64,000 nt of DNA from Subtercola sp. PAMC28395 (GTDB lineage Bacteria > Actinomycetota > Actinomycetes > Actinomycetales > Microbacteriaceae). The stretch lies in the NCBI RefSeq assembly GCF_018889995.1, contig NZ_CP076547.1, forward strand, positions 2,914,001 to 2,978,000, read 5' to 3'. Positions 41,589-51,174 of the stretch are shown one piece after another (the first letter of the stretch is position 1; each line of letters begins with the position of its first letter). Under the pieces are notes generated by a model. The model was not told the DNA's origin. It saw nothing but the letters and a program-made list of their open reading frames with translations, and made no database searches. The position numbers were made by a program, and so were the translations under genes.

Positions 41589-41680
41589 GCGGCATCCCCT
41601 TTCGTGGTGTCGTTCTTCTATTATCGGGCATTGGTGCCGTGGTCAAAAACTGACACTGTCTCGGCGTCAGAAGTCCAGCA

Positions 41681-43087
41681 TCACGGCGGGGTCCAATCCG
41701 AGCCGTCCACGCCCCAGCAGATCAGGAGCCAGCCCCATTGGGCGGCGACGAAGACGATCACCAGGGCGACTCGGTACACACGCGACTTCGGCAGCGCCAT
41801 CACACCGAGCAGCGGGAACAGGGGCATGAGCAGCCGGAAGGTGCTCGACTGCGGAAAGAACACTGCGAAGAGGTACACCGCATAGGCGATCACCCAGAGT
41901 CGCAGAGTGAGGTCGATGCGCCTGACCGCCTTCGTCGCCATGACCAGCGCGAAGGCTACAGCCAGCAGCACGACCACGATCGCCCCTGCAGGGGCCCCCA
42001 GCCACCAGTTGCCACCCTGGAACCAGGCCGTGAACGGAATCAGTTTCGTGTAGCCGATGTAGCTGGCCCGCCAGGCGAGCTCCGTGTCGGTGTAGGCCGA
42101 GAAGTAGCCTGTGCCGGCCCACGCCGCGAGGGTCCACGCGAAGCCCATGAAGGCACTGAATACGGTCGCCGCACCGACGAGCACCCGCTCCTTCGTCTCG
42201 AACGGGTCTTTCGCGCGCGTCCACCACCGGTACCCGAAGTACGCAGCCAGGCAGAGGGCGAAAGCCAGACCACTCGGTCTCGTGAGCGCCATGACGAAAA
42301 CGATCGGGAAGAGCATCCAGTAGTTCCGCTTGATGAGGAACCAGAGCGCCAGCATGAGCAGGAACAACGCCATCGACTCGGCGTAGGCCACCTGGAACAT
42401 CGGCGAGACGGGCGCAATGCAGAGCAGAACGGTTGCGAAGAGTGCGGTGCCGTTCGGCAGCGTGAGCCGCATCAGTTTGTAGAAGACGAGCGCCGCGCCA
42501 AGCCCGAAGACGAACGACACCGCAACCGACACGTACTCCCAGGGCGCGGTGGTCAGGGTCGAGAGCCCGCGAACGACGTACGGATAGCCCGGCAGGAAGG
42601 CCCAGGCGTTCTCGCTCACGTGACCCGACGTGGTGAGCGGCAGCTGGCTCGGGTACGGCCAATAGGCGATGATCTTGTACCAGGTGCCATCCCAGATCGA
42701 CGCGTAGTCCCAATACGAAGGCTGGGCACCCGTCCACGGGTTCTTGCCCTGCACGCTGGCGAGAACGAGCAGCATCACCGTCGTCACCGCGCGTGCTGCC
42801 AGGTAGATGCCGATCACGCTCAGCCACCACGGCGGTCGCCAGCCTGGGCGGTGCCCGGTTGACTGCTGGATGCCCGCCGCCGACGCGCTCGTCGCCTCAC
42901 CTGATGCGGCCAAGCCCGGGCTCTGAGCTACCTGTGGGGGTGTGCCCACCTCGGCTGCCGCACCTGTGCCGACGCTGTCTGTGCCGACGCTGCCTGTGCC
43001 GACCTTACCCATGCCGACGCTGTCTGTGCCGACGCTATCTGTGCCGACGCTGCCCATGCCGGCGTTGCCTGTGCCCGCGCTACCCAT
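41681..43087 (-). CDS. Multi-pass membrane glycosyltransferase-like protein (PIG-V type)
   Basis: A 468-residue protein with about nine to ten membrane segments, resembling PIG-V/GT-C mannosyltransferase-like proteins of actinobacteria. Landmarks: SYWDYASIWDGTWYKIIAYWPYP with an acidic loop motif, ENAWAFLPGYPYVVRGLS, VAYAESMALFLLMLALW and FPQSSTFRLLMPLFPLLG. Relatives transfer sugars from polyprenyl carriers outside the membrane; the acceptor is unknown. The first 45 residues are a 15-bp repeat product (GTDSVGTDSVGMGKVG) and the ATG at 43087 lies in that array. It overlaps the dapE stop by 8 bases. Confidence 0.82.
   Translation of the reverse strand: MGSAGTGNAGMGSVGTDSVGTDSVGMGKVGTGSVGTDSVGTGAAAEVGTPPQVAQSPGLAASGEATSASAAGIQQSTGHRPGWRPPWWLSVIGIYLAARAVTTVMLLVLASVQGKNPWTGAQPSYWDYASIWDGTWYKIIAYWPYPSQLPLTTSGHVSENAWAFLPGYPYVVRGLSTLTTAPWEYVSVAVSFVFGLGAALVFYKLMRLTLPNGTALFATVLLCIAPVSPMFQVAYAESMALFLLMLALWFLIKRNYWMLFPIVFVMALTRPSGLAFALCLAAYFGYRWWTRAKDPFETKERVLVGAATVFSAFMGFAWTLAAWAGTGYFSAYTDTELAWRASYIGYTKLIPFTAWFQGGNWWLGAPAGAIVVVLLAVAFALVMATKAVRRIDLTLRLWVIAYAVYLFAVFFPQSSTFRLLMPLFPLLGVMALPKSRVYRVALVIVFVAAQWGWLLICWGVDGSDWTPP
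42966..43085. repeat. 15-bp tandem repeat x 8 across the glycosyltransferase N-terminus
   Basis: Units such as GTGCCGACGCTGTCT start every 15 bases at 42966, 42981, 42996, 43011, 43026, 43041, 43056 and 43071; the next ATGCC at 43086 continues the phase. The array contains the start codon of this gene and the stop codon of dapE, in different frames. Confidence 0.94.
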
Positions 43088-44195
43088 GCCGAGGGGCGTT
43101 GTCGGCGCTCAGCCAGGCCCGCAGGCCCCGCTCACAGTCGGTGATCTGTTCGAGAAGCACCCGCTCATCGTCGGCGTGCGCCTTCAGGGGATCACCCGGT
43201 CCGTAGTTCACGGCCGGAATACCGAGCGCTGAGAACCGGGCGACGTCGGTCCAGCCGTACTTGGGCAACGCCACCCCGCCGACCGCGGCGAGGAAGTGCT
43301 GGGCGAGCGGAGCATCCAGACCCGGTCGTGCCCCCTCGGCGAGGTCGACGACGGTGATCTCATAGTCGCCGAACAGCTCGTGCATGTGGGCGATCGCCTC
43401 GTCGCCAGAGCGGTTCGGGGCGAAGCGATAGTTGATGTGCACCATGGCCTCGTCGGGAATGATGTTGCCTGCCACTCCCCCGCTGATTCCCACTGCGTTC
43501 AGGCCCTCGCGGTAGACCAGTCCGTCGACCTCGACGTCTCGGGCCTCGTAGGCAGCAAGAGTGTTGAGGATCGGCGCAAGCTTGTGCACGGCGTTCTCCC
43601 CGACCCAGCCACGGGCCGAGTGAGCGCGCAGACCAAAGGTACGCACCTCGATGCGCAGGTTGCCGTTGCACCCGCCCTCGATCTGGCTTCTGGTCGGCTC
43701 GCCGAGGATCGCGAAATCACCGGCAAAGAGATCCGGCCTGTTCGCGGCCAGGCGGGTGAGACCGTTGAGTTCTGCGGAGACCTCTTCGTGGTCGTACCAC
43801 ATCCAGGTGATGTCGACGGCGGGCGCTACGAGTTCAGCCGCGAGTTTCACCTGCACGGCGACACCCGCCTTCATGTCGACGGTTCCCCGGCCCCACAGGT
43901 AGTCGAGGCCGTCAATCGTTTCGAAACGGGTCGGCAGGTTGTGGTTCAGCGGCACAGTGTCGATGTGGCCGGCAATCACGACCCGCTGGGCACGCCCGAG
44001 GTTCGTGCGGGCGACGACCGTGTCGCCGTCACGGGTGATCTCCAGGTGCGTGAACGGAGCAAGTGCTGCTTCGATGGCGTCGGCAAGAGACTTCTCGTTG
44101 CCCGACACCGATTCAATGTCGCAGATCTGGCGGGTCAGGTCGATCGACGAAGCCGTCAGGTCGAGGATGGCGGGGGCTGCATCGTGCGTCGGCAT
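43080..44195 (-). CDS. dapE: Succinyl-diaminopimelate desuccinylase
   Basis: Catalyses the desuccinylation step to LL-diaminopimelate, for lysine and peptidoglycan. The 371-residue M20 metallopeptidase-fold enzyme has metal ligands in VVIAGHIDTVPLNHN (His), WGRGTVDMKAG (Asp), WYDHEEVSAE (Glu pair), AILGEPT and a C-terminal VNYGPGDPLKAHADDE (His). The ATG at 44195 gives MPTHDAAPAILDLTASS. It is divergent from dapD and followed by the membrane glycosyltransferase gene with an 8-base overlap. Confidence 0.94.
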   Translation of the reverse strand: MPTHDAAPAILDLTASSIDLTRQICDIESVSGNEKSLADAIEAALAPFTHLEITRDGDTVVARTNLGRAQRVVIAGHIDTVPLNHNLPTRFETIDGLDYLWGRGTVDMKAGVAVQVKLAAELVAPAVDITWMWYDHEEVSAELNGLTRLAANRPDLFAGDFAILGEPTRSQIEGGCNGNLRIEVRTFGLRAHSARGWVGENAVHKLAPILNTLAAYEARDVEVDGLVYREGLNAVGISGGVAGNIIPDEAMVHINYRFAPNRSGDEAIAHMHELFGDYEITVVDLAEGARPGLDAPLAQHFLAAVGGVALPKYGWTDVARFSALGIPAVNYGPGDPLKAHADDERVLLEQITDCERGLRAWLSADNAPRHG

Positions 44196-44318
44196 AGCTT
44201 GTAGTTTATGTGCACTGTTTGTGGGCACGCAGGATGGCGTGCTTGCCGGTGTGCTCGTCAGTGTGCTCACCACCGGCGGGTGATCGGGCAGAACTCTCAT
44301 CTCAACTAGCCTTGATGC

Positions 44319-45299
44319 ATGACTTCGGAACCGACCCGTGAAACTCCCTTGTCCGGCCATGCGTGGGGCTACGGTCTCGCGACCATCGCCGGCGACGGAA
44401 CCGTGCTCGACACCTGGTTTCCGACCCCTCGACTGGGTCGACCCGGCGACGCCGCAGAACCATGGGTTGTTCCCGCCGAACTGGAAGAAGTTGCCGGCCC
44501 CGATCCGCGACGCAATGTACGCATCGAACTGGTGACGGTCGAGATCGAGCTGAAACGGCCTCCGCAGGGCACGTCCGATGCCTACCTGCGCCTGCACCTG
44601 CTCTCGCACCTTCTGGCTGAACCGAACTCGCTCAACCTCGACGGGATCTTCGGGCACCTGCCCATCGCCGTGTGGACCAACGCCGGCCCCATCCTGCCCT
44701 CCGACTTCGACCGGCTTCGCCCAGCGCTGCAGCGACAGGGGATCGCCGCCCACGGTATCGACAAGTTCCCCCGGATGCTCGACTATGTCAGCCCCGACAG
44801 GGTGCGCATCGCGGATGCATCTCGCGTGCGACTCGGTGCCTACCTGTCGCCGGGCACCACGGTGATGCACGAGGGGTTTGTGAACTTCAATGCCGGGACC
44901 CTCGGCACGTCGATGGTCGAGGGGCGTATCTCGCAGGGCGTCGTCGTGGGCGACGCATCCGACATCGGTGGCGGGGCATCCATCATGGGTACCCTCTCGG
45001 GTGGCGGAACCCAGCGTGTCTCCATCGGGCAACGAGTGCTTCTCGGCGCGAATTCCGGGATCGGGATTTCGATCGGCGACGATTCTGTCGTGGAGGCGGG
45101 CCTCTACGTCACTGCGGGCACGAAGGTTCTGCTGGTGGGCAGCGCACCGAAGGCCGACGGAACCGTGCCATCGGTGAAAGCCGTAGAACTCTCCGGCATG
45201 CCGAACCTGTTGTTCCGCCGCAATTCGATCTCGGGTGCCGTCGAAGTGCTTTCACGCACCGGCGCGGGAGTGACCCTGAATGAGACGCTCCACGCCTGA
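44319..45299 (+). CDS. dapD: 2,3,4,5-tetrahydropyridine-2,6-dicarboxylate N-succinyltransferase
   Basis: Succinylates tetrahydrodipicolinate, two steps ahead of DapE. The 326-residue actinobacterial-type enzyme has an N-terminal domain ([19 protein letters not shown]) and a left-handed beta-helix with hexapeptide-like turns: [24 protein letters not shown] strand, [40 protein letters not shown] and [23 protein letters not shown] at 44319, divergent from dapE with 123 bases between for both promoters. Confidence 0.95.
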   Translation: MTSEPTRETPLSGHAWGYGLATIAGDGTVLDTWFPTPRLGRPGDAAEPWVVPAELEEVAGPDPRRNVRIELVTVEIELKRPPQGTSDAYLRLHLLSHLLAEPNSLNLDGIFGHLPIAVWTNAGPILPSDFDRLRPALQRQGIAAHGIDKFPRMLDYVSPDRVRIADASRVRLGAYLSPGTTVMHEGFVNFNAGTLGTSMVEGRISQGVVVGDASDIGGGASIMGTLSGGGTQRVSIGQRVLLGANSGIGISIGDDSVVEAGLYVTAGTKVLLVGSAPKADGTVPSVKAVELSGMPNLLFRRNSISGAVEVLSRTGAGVTLNETLHA

Positions 45300-45360
45300 G
45301 GTCCTTTTCGCCCCAACTCTGGCCGCCGACAAAGCACAGCTTCGTCGGCGCTGGCGTCGC

Positions 45361-45385
45361 AGCGAGCATCCACTGGATGCTCGCT
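45361..45385. terminator. Perfect 12-bp hairpin at the gltA end (convergent with dapD)
   Basis: AGCGAGCATCCA (45361-45372) is an exact inverted match of TGGATGCTCGCT (45374-45385), touching the gltA stop at 45385-45387. A second smaller stem GCCGAC...GTCGGC lies at 45325-45349. No T-run is seen. Confidence 0.7.
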
Positions 45386-46692
45386 TACAGCTCCAGCGCG
45401 CTCTGGGGGAAATCTCTCTCAGGGCTGCCGATGTAGAGCTGCTGGGGCCGACCGATCTTGGTGGCCGGGTCGATCTGCATCTCCCGCCAGTGGGCGATCC
45501 AGCCGGGAAGCCGACCGATTGCGAACAGCACGGTGAACATGCGCGTCGGGAAGCCCATCGCCTTGTAGATCACGCCGGTGTAGAAGTCGACGTTCGGGTA
45601 GAGCCGGCGTGAGATGAAGTACTCGTCGGCCAGGGCGATCGCTTCGAGCTCCTTGGCGATGTCGAGCAGGTCATCCTGCACGCCCAGGGCCGCGAGCACC
45701 TCGTCGGCCGCCTCTTTGACGAGCTTCGCACGCGGGTCGTAGTTCTTGTAGACCCGGTGGCCGAACCCCATGAGCCTGACGCCGGCCTCTTTGTTCTTGA
45801 CGCGCTCGACGAACTTCTCGACGCCTTCACCCGAATCGCGGATCTGCGCCAGCATCGTGAGCACGGCCTCATTCGCGCCGCCGTGAAGAGGCCCGTAGAG
45901 GGCATTGATGCCGGCCGAGATCGACGCGAAGATGTTGGCCTCGGTCGAACCGACCAGCCGCACGGTCGACGTCGACGCATTCTGCTCGTGGTCTTCGTGC
46001 AGGATGAGAAGGCGCTCGAGCGCCTTCGACAGCACCGGGTTGATCACGTAGGGCTCGGCATTCGTGCCGAAGTTGAGCCGCAGGAAGTTGTCGATGAAGC
46101 TCAGGCTGTTGTCGGGGTAGAGGAACGCCTGCCCGAGGCTCTTCTTGTGTGCGTACGCCGCCATCACGGGCAACTTTGCCAGAAGGCGGATGGTCGAGAT
46201 CTCGACGTGCTCGGGGTTCCGCGGGTCGAGGGAGTCCTGGTAATACGTTGAGAGTGCCGAGATTCCCGCAGACAACACAGACATCGGGTGGGCATTGTGG
46301 GGCAGCGCGTCGAAGAAGCGCTTGAGATCTTCGTGCAGCAGGGTGTGGTGGCGGATCTTGTCGTCGAACTCCGCCAGCTCTGTCGGAGTCGGCAGTTCGC
46401 CGTAGATGAGCAACCACGCCGTCTCGAGGTAGGTCGAGTTCTCGGCGATCTGGTCGATCGGATACCCGCGATACCGCAGGATTCCCTTGTCGCCGTCGAT
46501 GTAGGTGATCGCCGACTTCGTGGCCGAGGTGTTGACGAACCCGTAGTCGAGCGTCGTCAGCCCGGTCTGCTTGGTGAGCGTAGAGATGTCGATCGATGAC
46601 GCGCCGTCAACACTCTGGAGAATCGGAAACTCAGCAGAGCCGCCGGGGAACGACAGGGTGGCCTTCTGGATGTCCGGGTCGATTTCGCCCAT
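45385..46692 (-). CDS. gltA: Citrate synthase (type II)
   Basis: Condenses oxaloacetate and acetyl-CoA at the entry of the TCA cycle. The 435-residue hexamer-type enzyme has [16 protein letters not shown], the catalytic histidines in [16 protein letters not shown] and [15 protein letters not shown], and a catalytic Asp region [14 protein letters not shown]. The ATG at 46692 follows AGGAGG. It is downstream of dapC on the same strand (87-base gap) with its own strong ribosome site. Confidence 0.96.
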   Translation of the reverse strand: MGEIDPDIQKATLSFPGGSAEFPILQSVDGASSIDISTLTKQTGLTTLDYGFVNTSATKSAITYIDGDKGILRYRGYPIDQIAENSTYLETAWLLIYGELPTPTELAEFDDKIRHHTLLHEDLKRFFDALPHNAHPMSVLSAGISALSTYYQDSLDPRNPEHVEISTIRLLAKLPVMAAYAHKKSLGQAFLYPDNSLSFIDNFLRLNFGTNAEPYVINPVLSKALERLLILHEDHEQNASTSTVRLVGSTEANIFASISAGINALYGPLHGGANEAVLTMLAQIRDSGEGVEKFVERVKNKEAGVRLMGFGHRVYKNYDPRAKLVKEAADEVLAALGVQDDLLDIAKELEAIALADEYFISRRLYPNVDFYTGVIYKAMGFPTRMFTVLFAIGRLPGWIAHWREMQIDPATKIGRPQQLYIGSPERDFPQSALEL

Positions 46693-46779
46693 GGCGCTCC
46701 TCCTACGAGATGACTATCGGCATGACGATGCCTGGAGTTGTGTGATGCTCAACGTTGTGATGTCGTACCACCCCTCAGC

Positions 46780-47916
46780 CTAAACGACGCCGGGGGTAGC
46801 TTCGCGCCGAGATACTTCGGCCAGCCGCCGCACCGCCTCTGCGACCTTCTCGTCGGTCGCCGTGAGGGAGAACCTGACGTGCTGGGGAAAGTGCTCGCCA
46901 TAGAAGGTGCCCGGCCCCGCGACGATTCCCAACCGGGCAAGTTCGGCGATGGTCTGCCACGCGTCGACTCCGGCGGTTGCCCAGAGGTAGAGCCCCGCCT
47001 CGCTCCGGTCGATTCGAAGGCCATACCCTTCGAGAGCCGGCTTGAGCATCTCGCGCCGAGCGCGATACAGCTCCTTCTGGGCGGTGACGTGCTCGTCATC
47101 ACCGAGAGCGACCGTCATGGCGGCCTGCACCGGCGCCGGCGGCATCATGCCGGTCTGTTTGCGAACATTCAGGAGCCGGGCGATCAGTTCAGCGTCGCCA
47201 GCGATGAACGCGGCCCTGAAGCCCGCGAGGTTCGACTGCTTGCTGAGCGAGTAGACCGAGAGCACCGACGTTGCGTCGCCACCGGTCACCCGGGGGTCGA
47301 GGATGCTCGGCACAGCCTGGTCAGCCCACTCCCCCTCCCACCCCAGTTCGGCATAGCACTCATCGTTGGCGATGATGGCGCCCAGCTCCCGGGCGCGGGC
47401 GACGGCGACCCGGAGCTCGGCCACACCGAGAACGTGGCCGTCGGGATTGCCCGGAGAATTCAGCCAGACGAGTTTCGTCTCGGCCGGCCATTCGGCAGGG
47501 TCATCGGAGGCGAACGCACGCGCACCGGCAATGAGGGCGCCGATCTCGTAGGTGGGGTAGGCAGCGCGAGGGTGCACGACGACGTCGCCCTCGCCGAGCC
47601 CGAGCATGAAGGGCAGCCAGGCCACGAGTTCTTTCGACCCGATGGTCGGGAGCACCTGCCCTGGAGTCAGGCCGGGTACTCCGCGCCGGCGCGCGTACCA
47701 CGCTACGATCGCGTTCCGAAGCTCCGGCGTACCGGCTGTCTGAGGGTAGGCGTGTGCGTCGGTGGCTGCTGCCAGCGCCTCACGGATGAGCGCGGGAGTC
47801 GGATCGACAGGAGACCCGATCGACAGGTCGACGATTCCGCGCGGGTGGCTCTTCGCCTGCTCGACGTAGGGAAGCATCTGGTCCCACGGGTAGTCGGGCA
47901 GTGCCCTCAGGCTCAT
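46780..47916 (-). CDS. dapC: N-succinyldiaminopimelate aminotransferase
   Basis: Supplies the transamination step between DapD and DapE. The 378-residue class I/II PLP enzyme has YPQTAGTPELRNAI, PTIGSKELVAWLPFML, LVWLNSPGNPDGHVLG, NDECYAELGWEG and the PLP-lysine in VYSLSKQSNLAGFRAAF. Its start is 7 bases after the fdxA stop on the same strand, and the ferredoxin-dapC pairing is common in actinobacteria. Assignment to DapC over another aminotransferase rests on this pairing and the sequence. Confidence 0.9.
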   Translation of the reverse strand: MSLRALPDYPWDQMLPYVEQAKSHPRGIVDLSIGSPVDPTPALIREALAAATDAHAYPQTAGTPELRNAIVAWYARRRGVPGLTPGQVLPTIGSKELVAWLPFMLGLGEGDVVVHPRAAYPTYEIGALIAGARAFASDDPAEWPAETKLVWLNSPGNPDGHVLGVAELRVAVARARELGAIIANDECYAELGWEGEWADQAVPSILDPRVTGGDATSVLSVYSLSKQSNLAGFRAAFIAGDAELIARLLNVRKQTGMMPPAPVQAAMTVALGDDEHVTAQKELYRARREMLKPALEGYGLRIDRSEAGLYLWATAGVDAWQTIAELARLGIVAGPGTFYGEHFPQHVRFSLTATDEKVAEAVRRLAEVSRREATPGVV

Positions 47917-47923
47917 GCTGGGC

Positions 47924-48244
47924 TCATGCTCCCTGCGGCGGAAGCACTGAGATCACCGGGTGGTCCTTCGCGATCACGCCGACCTTCGCAGCTCCACCCG
48001 GGGAGCCGATGTCGTCGAAGAACTCGACATTCGCCTTGTAGTAGTCCGCCCATTCCTCTGGCAGGTCGTCTTCGTAGTAGATCGCCTCGACGGGGCACAC
48101 CGGTTCACAGGCGCCGCAGTCCACACACTCGTCGGGATGGATGTAGAGCGAGCGCTCGCCCTCGTAGATGCAGTCGACCGGGCACTCATCGATGCAGGCC
48201 CGGTCTTTCACGTCGACGCAGGGTAAGGCGATGACATAGGTCAC
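47924..48244 (-). CDS. fdxA: Ferredoxin, 7Fe/4Fe type
   Basis: A 106-residue electron carrier. It holds [19 protein letters not shown] and [20 protein letters not shown]; the spacing matches the FdxA type with a 3Fe-4S plus a 4Fe-4S cluster. GTG start at 48244 after AAGGGA. It leads the fdxA-dapC pair. Confidence 0.94.
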   Translation of the reverse strand: MTYVIALPCVDVKDRACIDECPVDCIYEGERSLYIHPDECVDCGACEPVCPVEAIYYEDDLPEEWADYYKANVEFFDDIGSPGGAAKVGVIAKDHPVISVLPPQGA

Positions 48245-48273
48245 AGTGGTGAAATCCCTTCGAAAGAACAGCT

Positions 48274-48777
48274 CTATTCTATTGGACGCCCGGTTCCCGA
48301 AAGACGCCCGGCACCCCCGTGCTCGGCTGTGGCCCGTCGCAGCGGCCTGCTGGGCCAGGCGAGCACCACCAGAGCGATGATCGTCGGTGCGAAGGTCCAG
48401 ATGTAGCCAGCGACGTTCGCCGGGATCAGCACCGACCCGCCAGGGCTCGGCAGGGTGAGAACGGCCACCATGCCCACCGAGCCCACAGCCGCGAGCACAG
48501 CCACCGTTCGGGTCGGCAGTATCAGACGGAGCCCGACCAGCAGCAGGGCCAGACCGACGCAGGCGAAGATCAACCCGATCGGCACGTCGAAGAGACCGAA
48601 GAAACTGAACGTCGCCTGGTTCACGACGGTGCCGAGCATCCCGTAGACCACACCGAGGAGCAGGCCGATCGCCCAGCTGCCAACCCGAACGATCATCGAC
48701 TCGCCGACGTCAGGTTCGTCTGGATGGGGTGCCTGGCTCACTGCCTGACTGTTCGCTGCCAATGATTCGTACGACAT
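48274..48777 (-). CDS. Four-helix membrane protein (DUF6113-like)
   Basis: A 167-residue protein with four membrane segments (about 37-60, 66-88, 96-114, 122-145) and soluble ends, resembling small actinobacterial proteins upstream of fdxA. ATG at 48777 ([11 protein letters not shown]) follows AAAGG; an upstream GTG at 48804 is less likely. It is 29 bases ahead of fdxA and probably co-transcribed with it. Function unknown. Confidence 0.75.
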   Translation of the reverse strand: MSYESLAANSQAVSQAPHPDEPDVGESMIVRVGSWAIGLLLGVVYGMLGTVVNQATFSFFGLFDVPIGLIFACVGLALLLVGLRLILPTRTVAVLAAVGSVGMVAVLTLPSPGGSVLIPANVAGYIWTFAPTIIALVVLAWPSRPLRRATAEHGGAGRLSGTGRPIE

Positions 48778-48914
48778 CACGATTACCTTTCGATATGCCC
48801 CCAATGTAGTTCAGCAAGCGCAAGCAATTCTGCGAACGGGTACCGTAGAGGCGGCGAAGGTGCCGCGTTGCAGCCGCGACAACTTTCTGTCTTGACGACC
48901 CACGGAGACCATTC

Positions 48915-49811
48915 GTGAAAAAACACCATTCCGCCCTGGCCCTCATCGCCGTGGCGGTGACTCTCGTCGTGAGCGGATGCACTGCCCACACATCCACGTC
49001 GATGAAGTCTGCGGCGCAGCCCGTCACCCAGGCCCAGTTCATCACCCTGCAGCTCAGGGAGTCGACGAGCGACTTCGCGTTGTACCTGCGCCAGCAGGCC
49101 GAACAGCTCGACGGAGGCACGGCAGAATTCGCCGCCGCCTTCCAGTCCGGAGACACGGCCCTCGCCCAGGCGCTCTATGCCCCGACCCGCATGTTCTACA
49201 ACCGGATGCTCGTCGCCAGGAGCGAATTCTCCGATCTGGCCGCCCGCATCGACGGGCCAGACCCGGCACTCGGTTCGCTGACCACCTCCACAACAGCCGG
49301 CACGGTGCTGAACGGGTGGCAGGCGATCGAGAGCGACCTGTACCCGGTCGCCGGCCAGCCAGCTCTGACCGTGGAACAACGAACGGCACTCGCCACAGCC
49401 CTCACCACAGACACGCATTCTCTCTCCGAGGTCGTCTACGGCCTGAGTCTCACCACAGATGAACAGACCGCCGGCGCGGCTGCGCTCATCGCCACCCTCG
49501 CGAACGAGGCAGCGAGCGGCACCAAGGACTCCCTGTCGAAGAGCGCGGTCTCCGATCTGCAGGGTTATGTCGACGGAGCCCGAGTCGTCTTCGACGGCAT
49601 TCGTGCGGTGCTTGTCACGCAGGACGCGGCCCTGGCGACACGGCTCGACCACCAGTTCGCCGCCGTGCAGGATGCTCTCAACTCCTATCGTGTCGGAGTG
49701 ACCTTCATGACGTACGACCAGCTCACCGAGAGCCAGGCGAGATCCCTGCGATCCGACGTCGCGGACCTTGCGGCCTCCCTCGCCCGCGTGGAGCCCACGA
49801 TGGGTCTCTGA
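48915..49811 (+). CDS. EfeO/EfeM-like lipoprotein without the metal-binding histidine
   Basis: A 298-residue secreted lipoprotein (lipobox VVSGC, Cys22) made of the helical M75/imelysin-like domain found in EfeO and EfeM. The region that carries HxxE in EfeO (H236-E239, FHPIEKDLF) reads W-Q136-A-I-E139-S-D-L-Y here, so the histidine is glutamine. It lies convergent with efeB. It is probably a diverged copy of the EfeO C-terminal domain; it may bind a partner instead of iron. GTG start at 48915 after GGAG. Confidence 0.8.
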   Translation: MKKHHSALALIAVAVTLVVSGCTAHTSTSMKSAAQPVTQAQFITLQLRESTSDFALYLRQQAEQLDGGTAEFAAAFQSGDTALAQALYAPTRMFYNRMLVARSEFSDLAARIDGPDPALGSLTTSTTAGTVLNGWQAIESDLYPVAGQPALTVEQRTALATALTTDTHSLSEVVYGLSLTTDEQTAGAAALIATLANEAASGTKDSLSKSAVSDLQGYVDGARVVFDGIRAVLVTQDAALATRLDHQFAAVQDALNSYRVGVTFMTYDQLTESQARSLRSDVADLAASLARVEPTMGL

Positions 49812-49854
49812 GTTACGAAGCTGGCCTTCGATACGCCTCGCTCCTCGATCAGCG

Positions 49855-51174
49855 TCAGGCTCCGAACAGGGCCTTGCCGAAGTAGTCCCCCGCGCCAGAG
49901 AGACCGGGTGGCACAGCGAAGACGCCGGAGCCGACGTGCCTGATGTACTCGTTGAGACGATCAGAAGCGCCGAGTTTCGACTGAAGGGCGACGAACTGCG
50001 CCGGGTCCTTCTGGTACGAGAGGAACATCAGGCCTGCATCGAGCCGGCCCACGCTGTCGATGCCATCGGTGAAGTTGTACCCGCGCCGCAGGATCTTCAC
50101 CCCGCCGTTGTTCTCGTGCGCAGCGAGGGCGACATGGGACGTCGCCGGAATGACCGGCGAACCGTCGGCGGCCTTCGCGGTGAAATCCGGAGTATCGAAT
50201 TCCTGTGCCCCGCCCAGCGGCGCGCCCTCGACCTTCGTGCGCCCGAACACCGCGTGCTGGTCGCCGATGAAGTCAGCGTCCCACGTCTCGATGAGCATGT
50301 GGATCTTGCGGGTCACGAGGTAGCTGCCGCCGATCATCCACTGCTGGTCTGCGTCGTCGCCGACCCAGACGAACTTCTCGAAGTCGTCATCGGTGGTGAT
50401 GTTTCGTGTGCCATCTTTGAAACCCATGAGGTTGCGGGGCGTCGGCTGGCCAGCGCCGGCGGATGCCCGGCCGAACCCCTGCACGACGTACCGTGTGGCC
50501 GCGGTGGTCCTGGCCATTCTCGCGAGATTGCGTATCGCGTGGTAGGCGACCTGAGGGTCACTCGCGCAGGCCTGCACGCAGATGTCACCGCCGGTGTACC
50601 CCGGGGTGAGCGCGTCGCTCGCGAATGCCGGAATGTCGACGAGAGCCGCCGGCCGGTGTGACTTCCAGCCGAAACGCTCGTCGAACATCGACGGCGCGAA
50701 GCCCACCGTCACCGTGAGCTGGTTCGGGCCCATGCCCTCGGCCTCTCCGGTGTCGCCCGGCACGGCGAGGTCTCGCTCGGGTTCGACCGCACCGACGGCC
50801 AGGCCACCGGTGTACTGGGCAATGGCGGCAGACCACTTGGCGAGCATGACCTGCAGCTCGGCAGCTGAAGTGGTGGTGACGTCGAAGACCATGAGCACCA
50901 GGTGGTCCTGCGGGGGCGTCCGGATGCCCGCCTGGTGCTGCCCGTAGAAGTCGTATGCGCTGTCAGACGCCGATACGACCGCTGACCCCACGTTCGCTGC
51001 AGTCGACGCCAGTCCGGTCGTGGTGATGCCGACGGCCGCACCGGCCGCTGCACTCGCGACCGCCCCACCGAAGAACGCCCTGCGCGAGATGCCGGGTTCG
51101 GTTGTCTGTAGGGCTGGAGGTTCTGGAGCTGGGGGTGCTGAGGGTTCAGTTGCGGCGTGTTCCGAAGCCTCCAC
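49855..51174 (-). CDS. efeB: EfeB, Tat-exported Dyp-type haem peroxidase
   Basis: The haem peroxidase of the EfeUOB iron importer. The 439-residue protein has a Tat signal (SRRAFFGGAVASAAAGAAVG, about 30-50), the Dyp motif NLMGFKDGTRN with its catalytic Asp, and the likely haem His in VALAAHENNGG. The GTG start at 51174 overlaps the last base of the efeO stop (TAGTG). It is the last gene of the efeUOB operon and needs the Tat exporter, whose tatB is in this window. Confidence 0.94.
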   Translation of the reverse strand: MEASEHAATEPSAPPAPEPPALQTTEPGISRRAFFGGAVASAAAGAAVGITTTGLASTAANVGSAVVSASDSAYDFYGQHQAGIRTPPQDHLVLMVFDVTTTSAAELQVMLAKWSAAIAQYTGGLAVGAVEPERDLAVPGDTGEAEGMGPNQLTVTVGFAPSMFDERFGWKSHRPAALVDIPAFASDALTPGYTGGDICVQACASDPQVAYHAIRNLARMARTTAATRYVVQGFGRASAGAGQPTPRNLMGFKDGTRNITTDDDFEKFVWVGDDADQQWMIGGSYLVTRKIHMLIETWDADFIGDQHAVFGRTKVEGAPLGGAQEFDTPDFTAKAADGSPVIPATSHVALAAHENNGGVKILRRGYNFTDGIDSVGRLDAGLMFLSYQKDPAQFVALQSKLGASDRLNEYIRHVGSGVFAVPPGLSGAGDYFGKALFGA

